NCBI RefSeq assembly: GCF_002386445.1
Contig: NZ_DGIR01000050.1
Coordinates: 16,338 to 57,043 of the forward strand
Direction of reading: 5' to 3'
Length of the DNA: 40,706 nt
Origin: Pseudomonas sp. UBA4617
GTDB lineage: Bacteria; Pseudomonadota; Gammaproteobacteria; Pseudomonadales; Pseudomonadaceae
Part shown: positions 7,234-16,842 of the stretch, piece after piece
Layout of the letters: each line of letters begins with the position of its first letter
Numbering within the stretch: position 1 is the stretch's first letter
Notes under the pieces: generated by a model
The model's database searches: none
Told to the model about the DNA's origin: nothing
What the model saw: only the letters and a program-made list of their open reading frames with translations
Position numbers and translations under genes: made by a program

Positions 7234-8187
7234 TCAGCGCGCCTTGAGCTTGCGATCAATGGCATCCATCAGCTGGCCGCCAATATCGGTGTTGTAGGCT
7301 GCGTCGATCTCGCGAATGCAGGTGGGGCTGGTGACGTTGATTTCGGTGAGGTAGTCGCCGATCACGTCGAGGCCGACGAACAGCAGGCCCTTCTCGCGCA
7401 GGGCCGGGCCGACCTGGGCGGCGATCCAGCGGTCACGTTCGGTCAGTGGGCGCGCCTCGCCACGGCCGCCGGCGGCCAGGTTGCCACGGGTCTCGCCGCT
7501 GGCCGGGATTCGCGCCAGGCAGTAGTCGACCGGCTCGCCGTCAATCATCAGGATGCGCTTGTCGCCGTCCTTGATCTGCGGCAGGTATTCCTGGGCCATG
7601 ATCTGCTGGTTGCCATGCTGGGTCAGCGTTTCGAGGATGACCGACAGGTTGGGGTCGTCCTTGCGGTGGCGGAACACCGAGGCGCCGCCCATGCCGTCCA
7701 GCGGCTTGAGGATCACGTCACCACGGCTGTCGGCGAACTCGCGCAGAATATCCACGCGGCGGCTGACCAGGGTCGGTGCCATGCACTGCGGGAACTGCGT
7801 GGCGAACAGTTTTTCGTTGCAGTCGCGCAGGCTCTGCGGGCGGTTGACCACCAGCACGCCTTCGCGTTCGGCCTGCTCCAGCAGGTAGGTGCTGTAGACG
7901 AACTCCATGTCGAAGGGCGGATCCTTGCGCATGAGGATCACGTCCAGTTCGGCCAACGCACTGTCCTGCTCCTCGCCCAGCTCGAACCAGCGTGCCGGGT
8001 CGGCGAACACTTTCAGCGGGCGCATCTGTCCGCGGGCCTGGCCGGCACCCAGGTACAGGTCGCGCTGTTCCATGTAGAACAGGCTCCAGCCGCGCGCCTG
8101 GGCGGCCAGCAGCATGGCCAGCGAGCTGTCCTTCTTGTAGGAGATGGACGCGATGGGGTCCATGACAATGCCGAGGCGAACGCTCAT
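7234..8187 (-). CDS. gshB: Glutathione synthetase
   Basis: GshB joins gamma-glutamylcysteine and glycine using ATP, the last step of glutathione synthesis. The 317 residues match the family (E. coli 316). It has the N-terminal GSH-synthetase domain (MSVRLGIVMDPIASI, RKDPPFDMEFVYSTYLLE, VNRPQSLRDCNEK) and an ATP-grasp domain (VILKPLDGMGG, the metal-binding DVIGDYLTEINVTSPT near the end). I start at the ATG at 8187, which has an AGAGGA ribosome site; the longer upstream reading is not conserved. It heads the minus-strand run towards tonB and is divergent from pilG. Confidence 0.97.
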   Translation of the reverse strand: MSVRLGIVMDPIASISYKKDSSLAMLLAAQARGWSLFYMEQRDLYLGAGQARGQMRPLKVFADPARWFELGEEQDSALAELDVILMRKDPPFDMEFVYSTYLLEQAEREGVLVVNRPQSLRDCNEKLFATQFPQCMAPTLVSRRVDILREFADSRGDVILKPLDGMGGASVFRHRKDDPNLSVILETLTQHGNQQIMAQEYLPQIKDGDKRILMIDGEPVDYCLARIPASGETRGNLAAGGRGEARPLTERDRWIAAQVGPALREKGLLFVGLDVIGDYLTEINVTSPTCIREIDAAYNTDIGGQLMDAIDRKLKAR

Positions 8188-8346
8188 GGGGTGGTTCCTC
8201 TTGGCGGCGTGCGGCCGCGGTGGATCGAAAGTAAAGTGGCTCAGGGTGGCGCCGTGAACGCCGCTGGTCAAGGGGCGCGGCAGATGGAACGGGCACCCGG
8301 AGTGTGCTAAAAATGCCACTCATAGCGCTGTACAACAGGCCTTTGC

Positions 8347-8371
8347 GGCTGCTGCGCAGCCCGATCGCGAC
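8347..8371 (-). repeat. REP-like element, family A, reverse copy
   Basis: This element lies in the gshB-pilG divergent gap. It has a 6-bp stem GGCTGC / GCAGCC (8347-8352 with 8356-8361) followed by CGATCGCGAC. Read on the minus strand it is a diverged version of the element at 1-36. The surrounding 231-base gap must hold the promoters for both operons, but I cannot assign these with confidence. Confidence 0.4.
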
Positions 8372-8418
8372 GCAGCGGCCCTACGATTTCGGCATTATCA
8401 GCGACGGTAGCCCAACAG

Positions 8419-8820
8419 ATGGAACAACCCCTGAAGGTGATGGTGATCGACGATTCGCGCACGATCCGCCGCACCGCGCAGATGTTGCTCGGTGAAGCGG
8501 GCTGCGAGGTGATTACCGCCAGCGATGGCTTCGATGCCCTGGCCAAGATCGTCGACCACAAGCCGAGCATCATCTTCGTCGATGTGCTGATGCCGCGCCT
8601 GGACGGCTACCAGACCTGTGCCGTGATCAAGCACAACAGTGCCTTCAAGGACACCCCGGTCATTCTGCTGTCATCACGCGATGGCCTGTTCGACAAGGCC
8701 CGCGGGCGGGTGGTCGGGTCCGACCAGTTCCTGACCAAACCGTTCAGCAAGGAAGAGCTGCTCGATGCGATCCGTGCCCACGTGCCCGGTTTTGCCGCAA
8801 CCCAACAACACGCACCCTGA
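8419..8820 (+). CDS. pilG: PilG, CheY-like response regulator of the Pil-Chp system
   Basis: This is a 133-residue single REC domain. The acidic pocket is D11-D12, the phosphoacceptor is D55 (FVDVLMP), and the conserved Lys is in LTKPF. In P. aeruginosa PilG promotes type IV pilus extension and raises cAMP. It is the first gene of the plus-strand cluster pilG-pilH-pilI-pilJ-chpA-chpC. There is no output domain, so it acts by protein contact. The 47-base gap to pilH suggests one transcript. Confidence 0.95.
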   Translation: MEQPLKVMVIDDSRTIRRTAQMLLGEAGCEVITASDGFDALAKIVDHKPSIIFVDVLMPRLDGYQTCAVIKHNSAFKDTPVILLSSRDGLFDKARGRVVGSDQFLTKPFSKEELLDAIRAHVPGFAATQQHAP

Positions 8821-8867
8821 CCGCGCCTCGCCATGGCACGGTCTTTCTTTCCTGATGGGGAAACAGC

Positions 8868-9233
8868 ATGGCCCGAGTTCTGATTGTCGACGACTCGCCG
8901 ACAGAGATGTACCGATTGACCGGATGGCTGGAAAAGCACGGCTTCCAGGTGCTCAAGGCCAGCAACGGTGCCGATGGCGTGGCCCTGGCCCGGCAGGACA
9001 AGCCAGACGCGGTGCTGATGGACATCGTCATGCCCGGCATGAACGGCTTCCAGGCTACCCGGCAGCTCAGCAAGGACCCGGAAACCAGCGCCATTCCGGT
9101 GATCGTGGTTACCACCAAGGACCAGGAAACCGACCGGGTCTGGGCCACGCGCCAGGGCGCCCGTGACTTCCTGACCAAACCGGTGGAAGAAGACGCCTTG
9201 ATCGCCAAGCTCAAAGAGGTGCTGGGGGCTTGA
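8868..9233 (+). CDS. pilH: PilH, CheY-like response regulator of the Pil-Chp system
   Basis: This is a 121-residue stand-alone receiver domain with D8-D9, phosphoacceptor D52 (LMDIVMPGMNGF), the T/K switch residues in VTTKDQETD, and FLTKPVEED near the end. In P. aeruginosa PilH opposes PilG, affecting pilus retraction and acting as a phosphate sink. Its stop overlaps the TTG start of pilI by three bases, so the two are likely coupled. Confidence 0.95.
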   Translation: MARVLIVDDSPTEMYRLTGWLEKHGFQVLKASNGADGVALARQDKPDAVLMDIVMPGMNGFQATRQLSKDPETSAIPVIVVTTKDQETDRVWATRQGARDFLTKPVEEDALIAKLKEVLGA

Positions 9234-9784
9234 CCACCCGCCCGCAGGGCGCGTCGCTGACCGCCTTCGAATTGTTGCTGGACATCGACCGGCGCTGTCG
9301 CCTGCTGGTCGCCGACCAGCCGCCGCAGGACAGCCGCCTGCAACAGTGGAGCGGCATCGGCTTCCGCATTGCCGGGCAGTGGTTCGTGGCGCCCATGGGC
9401 GAGGTCGCCGAGGTGCTGCGCGAACCGCGCAGCAGCCGCGTTCCCGGTGTGCAGCCCTGGGTCTGCGGGGTGGCCAACCTGCGTGGCCGGCTGCTGCCGG
9501 TGATGGACCTGAGCAGCTTCTTTGGCCTGGGCCAGGCCGCCCCGGGCAAGCAGCGGCGGGTGCTGGTGCTGGACCACGAGGACCTGTTCGTCGGCCTGCT
9601 GGTGGATGAGGTGCTGGGCCTGCAGCACTTTGCCCTGGACAGCCTGCAGCTGGCGCCGCCGCAGCCGCTGATTCGCGCCGCTGCACCCTTCGTGCAGGGG
9701 CACTTCCCGCGTGAACGCAACTGGGCAATCTTCAGCCCCTTCGCCCTGGCCCAGGCGCCGGGCTTTCTCGATGTGGCGTTATAG
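9230..9784 (+). CDS. pilI: PilI, CheW-like adaptor of the Pil-Chp system
   Basis: This is a 184-residue CheW-domain protein that should link the receptor PilJ to the kinase ChpA. CheW marks include GIGFRIAGQWFVAPMGEVAEVL, the VANLRGRLLPVMDLSSFFGL core, and VLGLQHFALDSL. The best start is a TTG at 9230 overlapping the pilH stop (TTGA). No ATG occurs until well inside the CheW domain, so a non-ATG start is required. GAGG lies about a dozen bases upstream, which makes this a weak start set by coupling. Confidence 0.9.
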   Translation: MTTRPQGASLTAFELLLDIDRRCRLLVADQPPQDSRLQQWSGIGFRIAGQWFVAPMGEVAEVLREPRSSRVPGVQPWVCGVANLRGRLLPVMDLSSFFGLGQAAPGKQRRVLVLDHEDLFVGLLVDEVLGLQHFALDSLQLAPPQPLIRAAAPFVQGHFPRERNWAIFSPFALAQAPGFLDVAL

Positions 9785-9795
9785 GACCTGCGAAC

Positions 9796-11880
9796 GTGAA
9801 CAAGCCTGCCCCACCTGTCACCGCTACTACCGTGACCCCACGTACCCGCAGCATCGCGCAGATCACCATACTGTTCCTGATCCTGATCCTGTCGATCATC
9901 CTGCTGTTCGCCAACTTTGCCTACCTCAATACCCAGTCCAACTACGACAAGCAGTACATCGGCCATGCCGGCGAACTGCGGGTGCTGTCGCAACGTATCG
10001 CCAAGAACGCGACCGAGGCCGCCACGGGCAAGGCGCTGGCGTTCAAGCTGTTATCGGATTCGCGCAACGATTTCGAACGGCGCTGGGGTTACCTGCGCGA
10101 AGGTGACAAGTCCACCGGCCTGCCACCGGCGCCGCCAGCGGTGCGTGACGAGATGGAAGCGGTACGCCGTGACTGGGAGAACCTGCGCAGGAACACCGAC
10201 ACCATCCTGGCCAGCGAACAGACCGTGCTGTCGCTGCACCAGGTGGCGGCGACCCTGGCCGAGACCGTGCCGCAGTTGCAGGTGGAATACGAAAAGGTGG
10301 TCGAGATCCTGCTGCAGAGCGGAGCCCCGGCCAGCCAGGTGGCGGTGGCCCAGCGCCAGTTGTTGCTGGCCGAACGCATTCTCGGCTCGGTCAACACTGT
10401 ATTGGCCGGCGACGACACGGCCGCCCAGGCGGCCGACGCCTTTGGCCGCGATGCCGGGCGCTTCGGCCAGGTGCTGGAGGGCATGCTCAACGGCAATGCG
10501 GCGATCCAGGTGACCCGCGTCGAGGATGCCGACGCCCGGGCGCGCCTGGCCGAAATCGCCGAACTGTTCCAGTTCGTCGCCGGCTCCGTCGACGAGATCC
10601 TCGAGACCTCGCCCGAGCTGTTCCGCGTACGCGAAGCCGCGGGCAACCTCTTCAGCCTGTCGCAAACCCTGCTCGACGAGGCCTCGCACCTGGCCAACGG
10701 CTTCGAGAACCTGGCCGGCGGGCGTACCCTCGACACCGTTGGCGGCTACATCCTCGGCCTGCTGGCGCTGGCCTCGATCATCCTCATCGGCCTGGTCATG
10801 GTGCGTACCACCAACCGCCAGCTGCGCGAGACGGCTGAAAAGAACGAACGCAACCAGCAGGCGATCATGCGTCTGCTCGATGAAATCGAAGAACTGGCCG
10901 ACGGCGACCTGACGGTGACCGTGTCGGTGACCGAAGACTTTACCGGCGCCATTGCCGATTCGATCAACTATTCAGTGGACCAGTTGCGCGATCTGGTCGC
11001 CACCATCAACCACAGTGCCATGCAGGTCGCTGCTGCCGTGCAGGACACGCAGAACACCGCTCGCCAGCTGGCCAAGGCCTCCGAACACCAGGCCGAACAG
11101 ATCAGTGAAGCCTCCGAGGCGGTCGGTGACATGGTCGAGTCGATCGACCGGGTTTCGGCCCACGCCTACGAGTCGGCCAAGGTGGCTGAGCGTTCGGTGG
11201 CGATTGCCAACAAGGGCAACGAGGTGGTCCATAACACCATCAACGGCATGGACAACATTCGCGAGCAGATTCAGGACACCGCCAAGCGGATCAAGCGCCT
11301 GGGCGAGTCCTCCCAGGAAATCGGCGATATCGTCAGCCTGATCGACGACATTGCCGACCAGACCAACATTCTTGCCTTGAACGCTGCGATCCAGGCCTCG
11401 CTGGCCGGTGAAGCCGGCCGGGGTTTTGCCGTGGTCGCCGATGAAGTACAGCGCTTGGCCGAGCGCTCATCGTCGGCCACCCGGCAGATCGAGGCCTTGG
11501 TGCGCACCATCCAGGCCGACACCAACGAGGCGGTGATCTCCATGGAGCAGACTACCGCCGAAGTGGTACGCGGTGCGCGCCTGGCCCAGGACGCGGGCGT
11601 TGCCCTGGCCGAGATCGAAGGGGTATCGCAAAACCTCGCCGACCTTATCCACAGCATTTCCGACGCCGCCCAGCTGCAGACCTCGTCGGCCGGGCAGATT
11701 TCCCACACCATGGCGGTGATCCAGCAGATCACCGCACAAACCTCCGCCGGCTCCAGCGCCACTGCCGACAGCATTCGCCACTTGGCCCGCATGGCCAGCG
11801 AGATGCGCCGCTCGGTGTCCGGGTTCACCCTGCCGCCACCTGCAGAGCCGATGAAGGGCTCTGGTGACGCGCCGCGCTGA
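9796..11880 (+). CDS. pilJ: PilJ, methyl-accepting chemotaxis protein of the Pil-Chp system
   Basis: This is a 694-residue chemoreceptor with a GTG start 12 bases after pilI. Membrane segments are at about residues 21-44 (ITILFLILILSIILLF) and 316-337 (GGYILGLLALASIILIGLVMV). They enclose a periplasmic PilJ-type helical domain. The cytoplasmic part holds a HAMP-like stretch and the MCP signalling tip (IADQTNILALNAAIQASLAG, then EAGRGFAVVADEVQRLAE) near residues 508-560. In P. aeruginosa PilJ senses surface contact through pilin. The gene normally next in line, the methyltransferase pilK, is absent; chpA starts four bases later. Confidence 0.95.
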   Translation: MNKPAPPVTATTVTPRTRSIAQITILFLILILSIILLFANFAYLNTQSNYDKQYIGHAGELRVLSQRIAKNATEAATGKALAFKLLSDSRNDFERRWGYLREGDKSTGLPPAPPAVRDEMEAVRRDWENLRRNTDTILASEQTVLSLHQVAATLAETVPQLQVEYEKVVEILLQSGAPASQVAVAQRQLLLAERILGSVNTVLAGDDTAAQAADAFGRDAGRFGQVLEGMLNGNAAIQVTRVEDADARARLAEIAELFQFVAGSVDEILETSPELFRVREAAGNLFSLSQTLLDEASHLANGFENLAGGRTLDTVGGYILGLLALASIILIGLVMVRTTNRQLRETAEKNERNQQAIMRLLDEIEELADGDLTVTVSVTEDFTGAIADSINYSVDQLRDLVATINHSAMQVAAAVQDTQNTARQLAKASEHQAEQISEASEAVGDMVESIDRVSAHAYESAKVAERSVAIANKGNEVVHNTINGMDNIREQIQDTAKRIKRLGESSQEIGDIVSLIDDIADQTNILALNAAIQASLAGEAGRGFAVVADEVQRLAERSSSATRQIEALVRTIQADTNEAVISMEQTTAEVVRGARLAQDAGVALAEIEGVSQNLADLIHSISDAAQLQTSSAGQISHTMAVIQQITAQTSAGSSATADSIRHLARMASEMRRSVSGFTLPPPAEPMKGSGDAPR

Positions 11881-11883
11881 GGA

Positions 11884-14800
11884 ATGCCAATGGCCGTAGC
11901 CGCGATAAGCCCCGAACGCCACGACACCGTGGCACTGGCCTGGACCAAGGCCGCCATCCTCGACTGCCTGGCCCAGGCGCGCCAGGCGCTGGAGCGCTTT
12001 GCCGGCGAACCGGGCGACCTGTCGATGCTGGCCTTCGTGGTCGACAACCTACACCAGGTGCACGGTTGCCTGCGCATGCTCGAACTGCGCGGCGCCACCC
12101 GCTTGGCCGAGGAGCTGGAACTGTTCGCCAAAGCCTTGGCCGAGGGCCAGGTCAGCCCCCGGGGGGATTGCCTGGGCGCCTTGTTCCGGGGCCTGGAGCA
12201 GCTGCCTTCGTATCTGGAACGCCTGCGCGGTGCCCGCCACGACCTGCCACTGGTCATGCTGCCATTGCTCAATCAGCTACGTGCCTGCCGTGGCGAGGAA
12301 GCGCTGGTCCAGGCCAACCTGATCAGTGGCGCGGCCCAACGTTTCGCCGGCGCCGACGACCTGGCCAACCTCGACCTGTCGCTGGGCAACTGGCGTGAAC
12401 AGATGCAGGCCGGGGCGGGACGTGATGCCCTGCGCTCGGTAGTGACCGCGCTGTGTGACGACCTGATGCGCATCAAGGAACGCCTGGACCAGTTCGTGCG
12501 TGGTGACCGCCAGCACAGCGAACAGCTGGATGCATTGCTCGCCCCCCTGCGCCACGTGGCCGACACTTTGGCGGTACTGGGTTTCCAGCAGCCGCGCCGG
12601 GTGATCATCGACCAGGTGCTGGCGCTGCAGGCGCTGGCCCAGGGCGAACGAGCAGTGGATGACGCAGTGTTGATGGATGTTGCGGGCGCGCTGCTGTACG
12701 TCGAGGCCACGCTTAACGGCATGGTCGGGCCGCTGGAGGAAAACGGCCAGGGCGGCCTGCCGGGTTCGGACCTCGCTGAGATCCGCCAACTGGTGTTGAA
12801 CGAGGCACTGAACGTGCTGCAACAGGCCAAGGACCTGATCGGCGATTGCCTGGAGTCCGGTTGGCCGCGGCAACGCCTGCAACCTTTGCCGGGGCTGTTG
12901 CAGCAGGTTCGCGGGGCGCTGGCGATGTTGATGCTGCCAGCCGTGGCTGAGCTGTTCGAAGGCTGCGCCAGTTATGTACAACGCTGGCTGCAGCACCTGG
13001 AGGTGGAGCCGCCAGCCGATGAGCTGGCACACTTGGCCGAGGCCCTGAGCGCAGCCGAATGCTACCTGCAGTGGCGGGTGGCCGACCCATTGGCGGATGC
13101 CCAGCCGTTCATCGACATGGCCCGCGCCAGCCTGGCGACGCTGGGCGTGCAGTGCACGCAGGATGACACCAGCGCAAGCCGCGATGGCAGCGCTGATGGC
13201 ATCGATGACGAGTTGCGCGAGGTATTTCTCGAAGAAGCCGGTGAACTGCTGCCGGAAATCGAGCGCCACTGGCTACGCTGGCGTGCCGACAATCAGCAAC
13301 ATGAGGCGCTGAAGGAAATGCGTCGCGCGCTGCATACACTCAAAGGCAGCGGCCGCATGGTGCATGCCGAGGCGGTAGCCGAGCTGGCCTGGGGCGCGGA
13401 ACACTTGCTCAACCGGGTACTCGAGGGCCGCAGCGTGCTAAGCCCGGAGGGCGTGGTGGCGTTGCAGCGGGTGTTCGTCCACCTGCCCGACCTGCTGGCC
13501 GACTTCGCTGCTGGCCATCTGCCGCAACTGAGCGAAATCGAGCAACTGGCCGGGCACCTGCATGCGCTGGCGGAAAACGCTGCGCCGTTGGCAGCGGACC
13601 TGAGCGGCTTCGACCCGCAATTGCTGGGCATCTTTCGCAGTGAGGCGCAGGGCCACCTGGCCGGCCTGGATGCTTTCCTGCGCGATGCTGGCGACCACGA
13701 CACGCCGGTCAGCGATGACCTCCAGCGCGCCCTGCACACGCTCAAGGGCAGCGCCGCCATGGCCGGGGTGATGCCAGTCGCCGAGCTGGCCACGGCCTTC
13801 GACCGCCTGGCGCGTGAATACAAGGGTCACCAGTTGCCGCTGCAAATGGCCGAGATCGAATGGCTGCAAGCCGCACGTGCGCTCTTCCAACAAGGCCTGG
13901 CCCAACTCGACAGCACGCCGCTGGCGGCCATCCCCGGTGCCGCCGAGCTGATCGAGCAGGTTGGCCAGGCGGTGGACGGGCGGCTGGCCAGCTTGCATGA
14001 CGGCCCGCAGCATGCGCGGCGCAGCAAGCGCGACCCACAGCTGGTCGCCAGCTTCCTGGCCCAGGCCATGGACATTCTGCTGGATGCCGAGTCGTCGCTT
14101 TCTCGCTGGCAGGAGCAACCCGGCCAGCGCGACGCGCTAGACACCCTGCTCGACCAGCTCACTACCCTGGGCCATGCTGCACACCTGGCCGACCTATGGC
14201 AGATGGACGATCTGTGCGAGGCCCTACTCGACCTGTACGGTGCCGTGGAGGAGGGCAGCCTGCCCGCCGATGCGCGCTTCTTCGCCCAGGCCCAGCGGGC
14301 CCATGAAGCCCTGCTGGACATGCTCGACGAAGTGGCGGCGGGGCAGGACATCACGCCGCGCCCGGCGCTGGTCGACAGCCTGCGCAACCTATTGGGCCAG
14401 GCCCTCGCGCCGGGGGCCACCGGCCTGGTCGGCATCGATACGGTCACGCCGCTGCACCCGGACATGGACCTGGCCGATAGCCTGGGCCTGGGGCTGGCGC
14501 ACAACACTTTGCAACCCACTGCAGCGGAGCCGCTGGTCGAAAAACCGGAAAGCCCTGGCGAAGAACTGCTGGAAGTCTTCCTCGAAGAAAGCTCGGATAT
14601 CGTCGAGAGCGCCGCTGCAGCGCTGGCGCGTTGGCAGGCCGACCCGCGCAGCAGCGTCGAGGTGGACAACCTCATGCGCGACCTGCATACCCTCAAAGGT
14701 GTGGCGCGCATGGTCGAGATCGCGCCAATCGGCGACCTGGCCCACGAGCTGGAGTTCCTCTACGAGCTGCTGGCTGCCGGCCGCCTGCCGCCGAGCGCGC

Positions 14801-16842
14801 CTCTGTTCGCCCTGCTGCAGAACTGCCATGACCGCCTGGCGCACATGCTCGATGCCGTGCGCCTGGGCCAGCCGCTGCATGCAGCCACGGCGCTGATCGA
14901 CTACATCCGCAACTTCAGCAGCGCGGCACTGACCGATAGCGCCGCGGGCCAGGGCCCGGTCGGCACTGCCGCCAGCGAGGCGCCGGCGGCGCTACCGGAG
15001 CGTGCGCCTGGCGACATGGTCAAGGTCGATGCCGAGCTGCTCGACGAGTTGGGCAACCTGGCCGGTGAACACTCAGTCATCCGCGGACGCATCGAGCAGC
15101 AGGTCAACGATGCCCAGTTCACCCTCAACGAGATGGAAACCACCCTCGAGCGTATGCGCGACCAGTTGCTGCGCCTGGACATCGAGACCCAGGGGCGGAT
15201 TTCCAGCCGGCAGCAGATCGAAGGCGATGCCTATGACGACTTCGATCCGCTGGAGATGGACCGCCATTCGCAGCTGCAGCAGCTGTCGCGGGCCCTGTTC
15301 GAATCCGCCTCGGACTTGCTCGACCTCAAGGAAACCCTGGCCCAGCGTGCCCAGGAGGCCCACAGCTTGCTGCAACAGCAGGCGCGGGTGAACAGCCAGT
15401 TGCAGGAAGGCCTCACCGCCACCCTGATGGTGCCCTTCGAACGCCTGGTGCCGCGCTTGCAGCGTGTGGTGCGGCAGGTGGCCAGCGAGCTGGGCAAGCA
15501 GGTGGAACTGGTTGTCGGCAACGCCGAAGGCGAGCTGGACCGCAGCGTGCTCGAACGTATGGTGGCGCCGCTGGAGCACATGCTGCGCAATGCCGTCGAC
15601 CACGGCCTGGAGAGCCGGGAAATGCGCTTGGCAGCCGGTAAGCCGGAGCAAGGCACCATCCACCTGAATCTGTTGCATGAAGGCGCTGACATCGTCATCG
15701 AAATGACCGACGACGGCGCCGGTGTGCCGCTGGAAGCGGTGCGACGCAAGGCCATCAAGCGCGGCCTGCTGGACCCGCAGGCGCATTTGAGCGATCACGA
15801 GATCCTGCAATTCATCCTGCGCCCAGGCTTTTCCACTGCGGAAAAGATCACTCAGATTTCCGGGCGTGGCCTGGGCATGGACGTGGTGCACGAAGAGGTC
15901 AAGCAACTGGGCGGCTCGATGAGCATCGAGTCGGCTCAGGGCAAAGGCGCGCGCTTCCTGATCCGCCTGCCGTTCACCGTGTCGGTCAACCGTGCGTTGA
16001 TGGTGCATCTGGGCGAAGAGCAGTACGCCATTCCGCTGAACACCATCGAGGGCATTGTCCGCGTGCCGCCCGCTGAATTGGCGGCGTGCTACCAACTGGA
16101 CACGCCGCGGTATGAATACGCCGGTCATGAATACGAGCTGCGTTACCTGGGCGAACTGTTGCAGGGCATGCCGCGCCCGGCCTTGCTGGGGCAAAGTGTG
16201 CCGCTGCCGGTGCTGCTGGTGCATTCCCAGGAACAATCGTTCGCGATCCAGGCGGACGCCCTGTCGCCCAGCCGCGAAATCGTGGTGAAGAGCCTGGGGC
16301 CGCAGTTTGCTGCGGTTGCCGGGTTGTCGGGGGCGACATTGCTGGGCGATGGCCGTGTGGTGCTGATTCTTGACCTGCTGGGCCAGTTGCGCGGCCAGCA
16401 GCGGCGCCTGGCGCGTCTGCCCGGTGGCGGTGCAGCCCAGCGCCAGGTGTTCGGGCCGGCACCACGGCGGGCTGTGCTGGTGATGGTGGTGGACGACTCG
16501 GTAACCGTGCGCAAGGTCACCAGCCGCCTGCTCGAGCGCCACGGCATGAGTGTGCTGACGGCCAAGGACGGGGTCGATGCCATGGCCCTGCTGGAAGAGC
16601 ACCGCCCGGATGTGCTGCTGCTGGATATCGAGATGCCGCGCATGGACGGTTTCGAGGTTGCCACGCGCATTCGCCGTGACGAGCGGCTGAAAGACCTGCC
16701 GATCATCATGATCACCTCGCGCACCGGGCAGAAGCACCGCGACCGCGCCATGGCCATTGGCGTCAACGAATACCTTGGCAAGCCGTACCAGGAGTCGGTC
16801 CTGTTGCAGAGCATCGCCCAGTGGAGCCAGACCCATGCTTGA
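11884..16842 (+). CDS. chpA: ChpA/PilL, hybrid chemotaxis-type histidine kinase
   Basis: This 1652-residue CheA-like kinase is clearly shorter than the roughly 2500-residue P. aeruginosa ChpA. Phosphotransfer modules are visible at H57 (LHQVHG, diverged), H484 and H618 (LHTLKGS), T760 (LTTLGH, threonine in the His place) and H935 (LHTLKGVA). The P1-like series is followed by a dimerisation segment and an HATPase domain with N box HMLRNAVDHG near 1231, G1 MTDDGAGV near 1274 and GRGLGMDVV near 1326. A CheW-like domain lies at about 1370-1500. The C-terminal receiver domain spans about 1533-1650 with phosphoacceptor D1581 (LLLDIEMP). It starts four bases after pilJ and overlaps chpC by eight bases. 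Confidence 0.95.
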   Translation: MPMAVAAISPERHDTVALAWTKAAILDCLAQARQALERFAGEPGDLSMLAFVVDNLHQVHGCLRMLELRGATRLAEELELFAKALAEGQVSPRGDCLGALFRGLEQLPSYLERLRGARHDLPLVMLPLLNQLRACRGEEALVQANLISGAAQRFAGADDLANLDLSLGNWREQMQAGAGRDALRSVVTALCDDLMRIKERLDQFVRGDRQHSEQLDALLAPLRHVADTLAVLGFQQPRRVIIDQVLALQALAQGERAVDDAVLMDVAGALLYVEATLNGMVGPLEENGQGGLPGSDLAEIRQLVLNEALNVLQQAKDLIGDCLESGWPRQRLQPLPGLLQQVRGALAMLMLPAVAELFEGCASYVQRWLQHLEVEPPADELAHLAEALSAAECYLQWRVADPLADAQPFIDMARASLATLGVQCTQDDTSASRDGSADGIDDELREVFLEEAGELLPEIERHWLRWRADNQQHEALKEMRRALHTLKGSGRMVHAEAVAELAWGAEHLLNRVLEGRSVLSPEGVVALQRVFVHLPDLLADFAAGHLPQLSEIEQLAGHLHALAENAAPLAADLSGFDPQLLGIFRSEAQGHLAGLDAFLRDAGDHDTPVSDDLQRALHTLKGSAAMAGVMPVAELATAFDRLAREYKGHQLPLQMAEIEWLQAARALFQQGLAQLDSTPLAAIPGAAELIEQVGQAVDGRLASLHDGPQHARRSKRDPQLVASFLAQAMDILLDAESSLSRWQEQPGQRDALDTLLDQLTTLGHAAHLADLWQMDDLCEALLDLYGAVEEGSLPADARFFAQAQRAHEALLDMLDEVAAGQDITPRPALVDSLRNLLGQALAPGATGLVGIDTVTPLHPDMDLADSLGLGLAHNTLQPTAAEPLVEKPESPGEELLEVFLEESSDIVESAAAALARWQADPRSSVEVDNLMRDLHTLKGVARMVEIAPIGDLAHELEFLYELLAAGRLPPSAPLFALLQNCHDRLAHMLDAVRLGQPLHAATALIDYIRNFSSAALTDSAAGQGPVGTAASEAPAALPERAPGDMVKVDAELLDELGNLAGEHSVIRGRIEQQVNDAQFTLNEMETTLERMRDQLLRLDIETQGRISSRQQIEGDAYDDFDPLEMDRHSQLQQLSRALFESASDLLDLKETLAQRAQEAHSLLQQQARVNSQLQEGLTATLMVPFERLVPRLQRVVRQVASELGKQVELVVGNAEGELDRSVLERMVAPLEHMLRNAVDHGLESREMRLAAGKPEQGTIHLNLLHEGADIVIEMTDDGAGVPLEAVRRKAIKRGLLDPQAHLSDHEILQFILRPGFSTAEKITQISGRGLGMDVVHEEVKQLGGSMSIESAQGKGARFLIRLPFTVSVNRALMVHLGEEQYAIPLNTIEGIVRVPPAELAACYQLDTPRYEYAGHEYELRYLGELLQGMPRPALLGQSVPLPVLLVHSQEQSFAIQADALSPSREIVVKSLGPQFAAVAGLSGATLLGDGRVVLILDLLGQLRGQQRRLARLPGGGAAQRQVFGPAPRRAVLVMVVDDSVTVRKVTSRLLERHGMSVLTAKDGVDAMALLEEHRPDVLLLDIEMPRMDGFEVATRIRRDERLKDLPIIMITSRTGQKHRDRAMAIGVNEYLGKPYQESVLLQSIAQWSQTHA

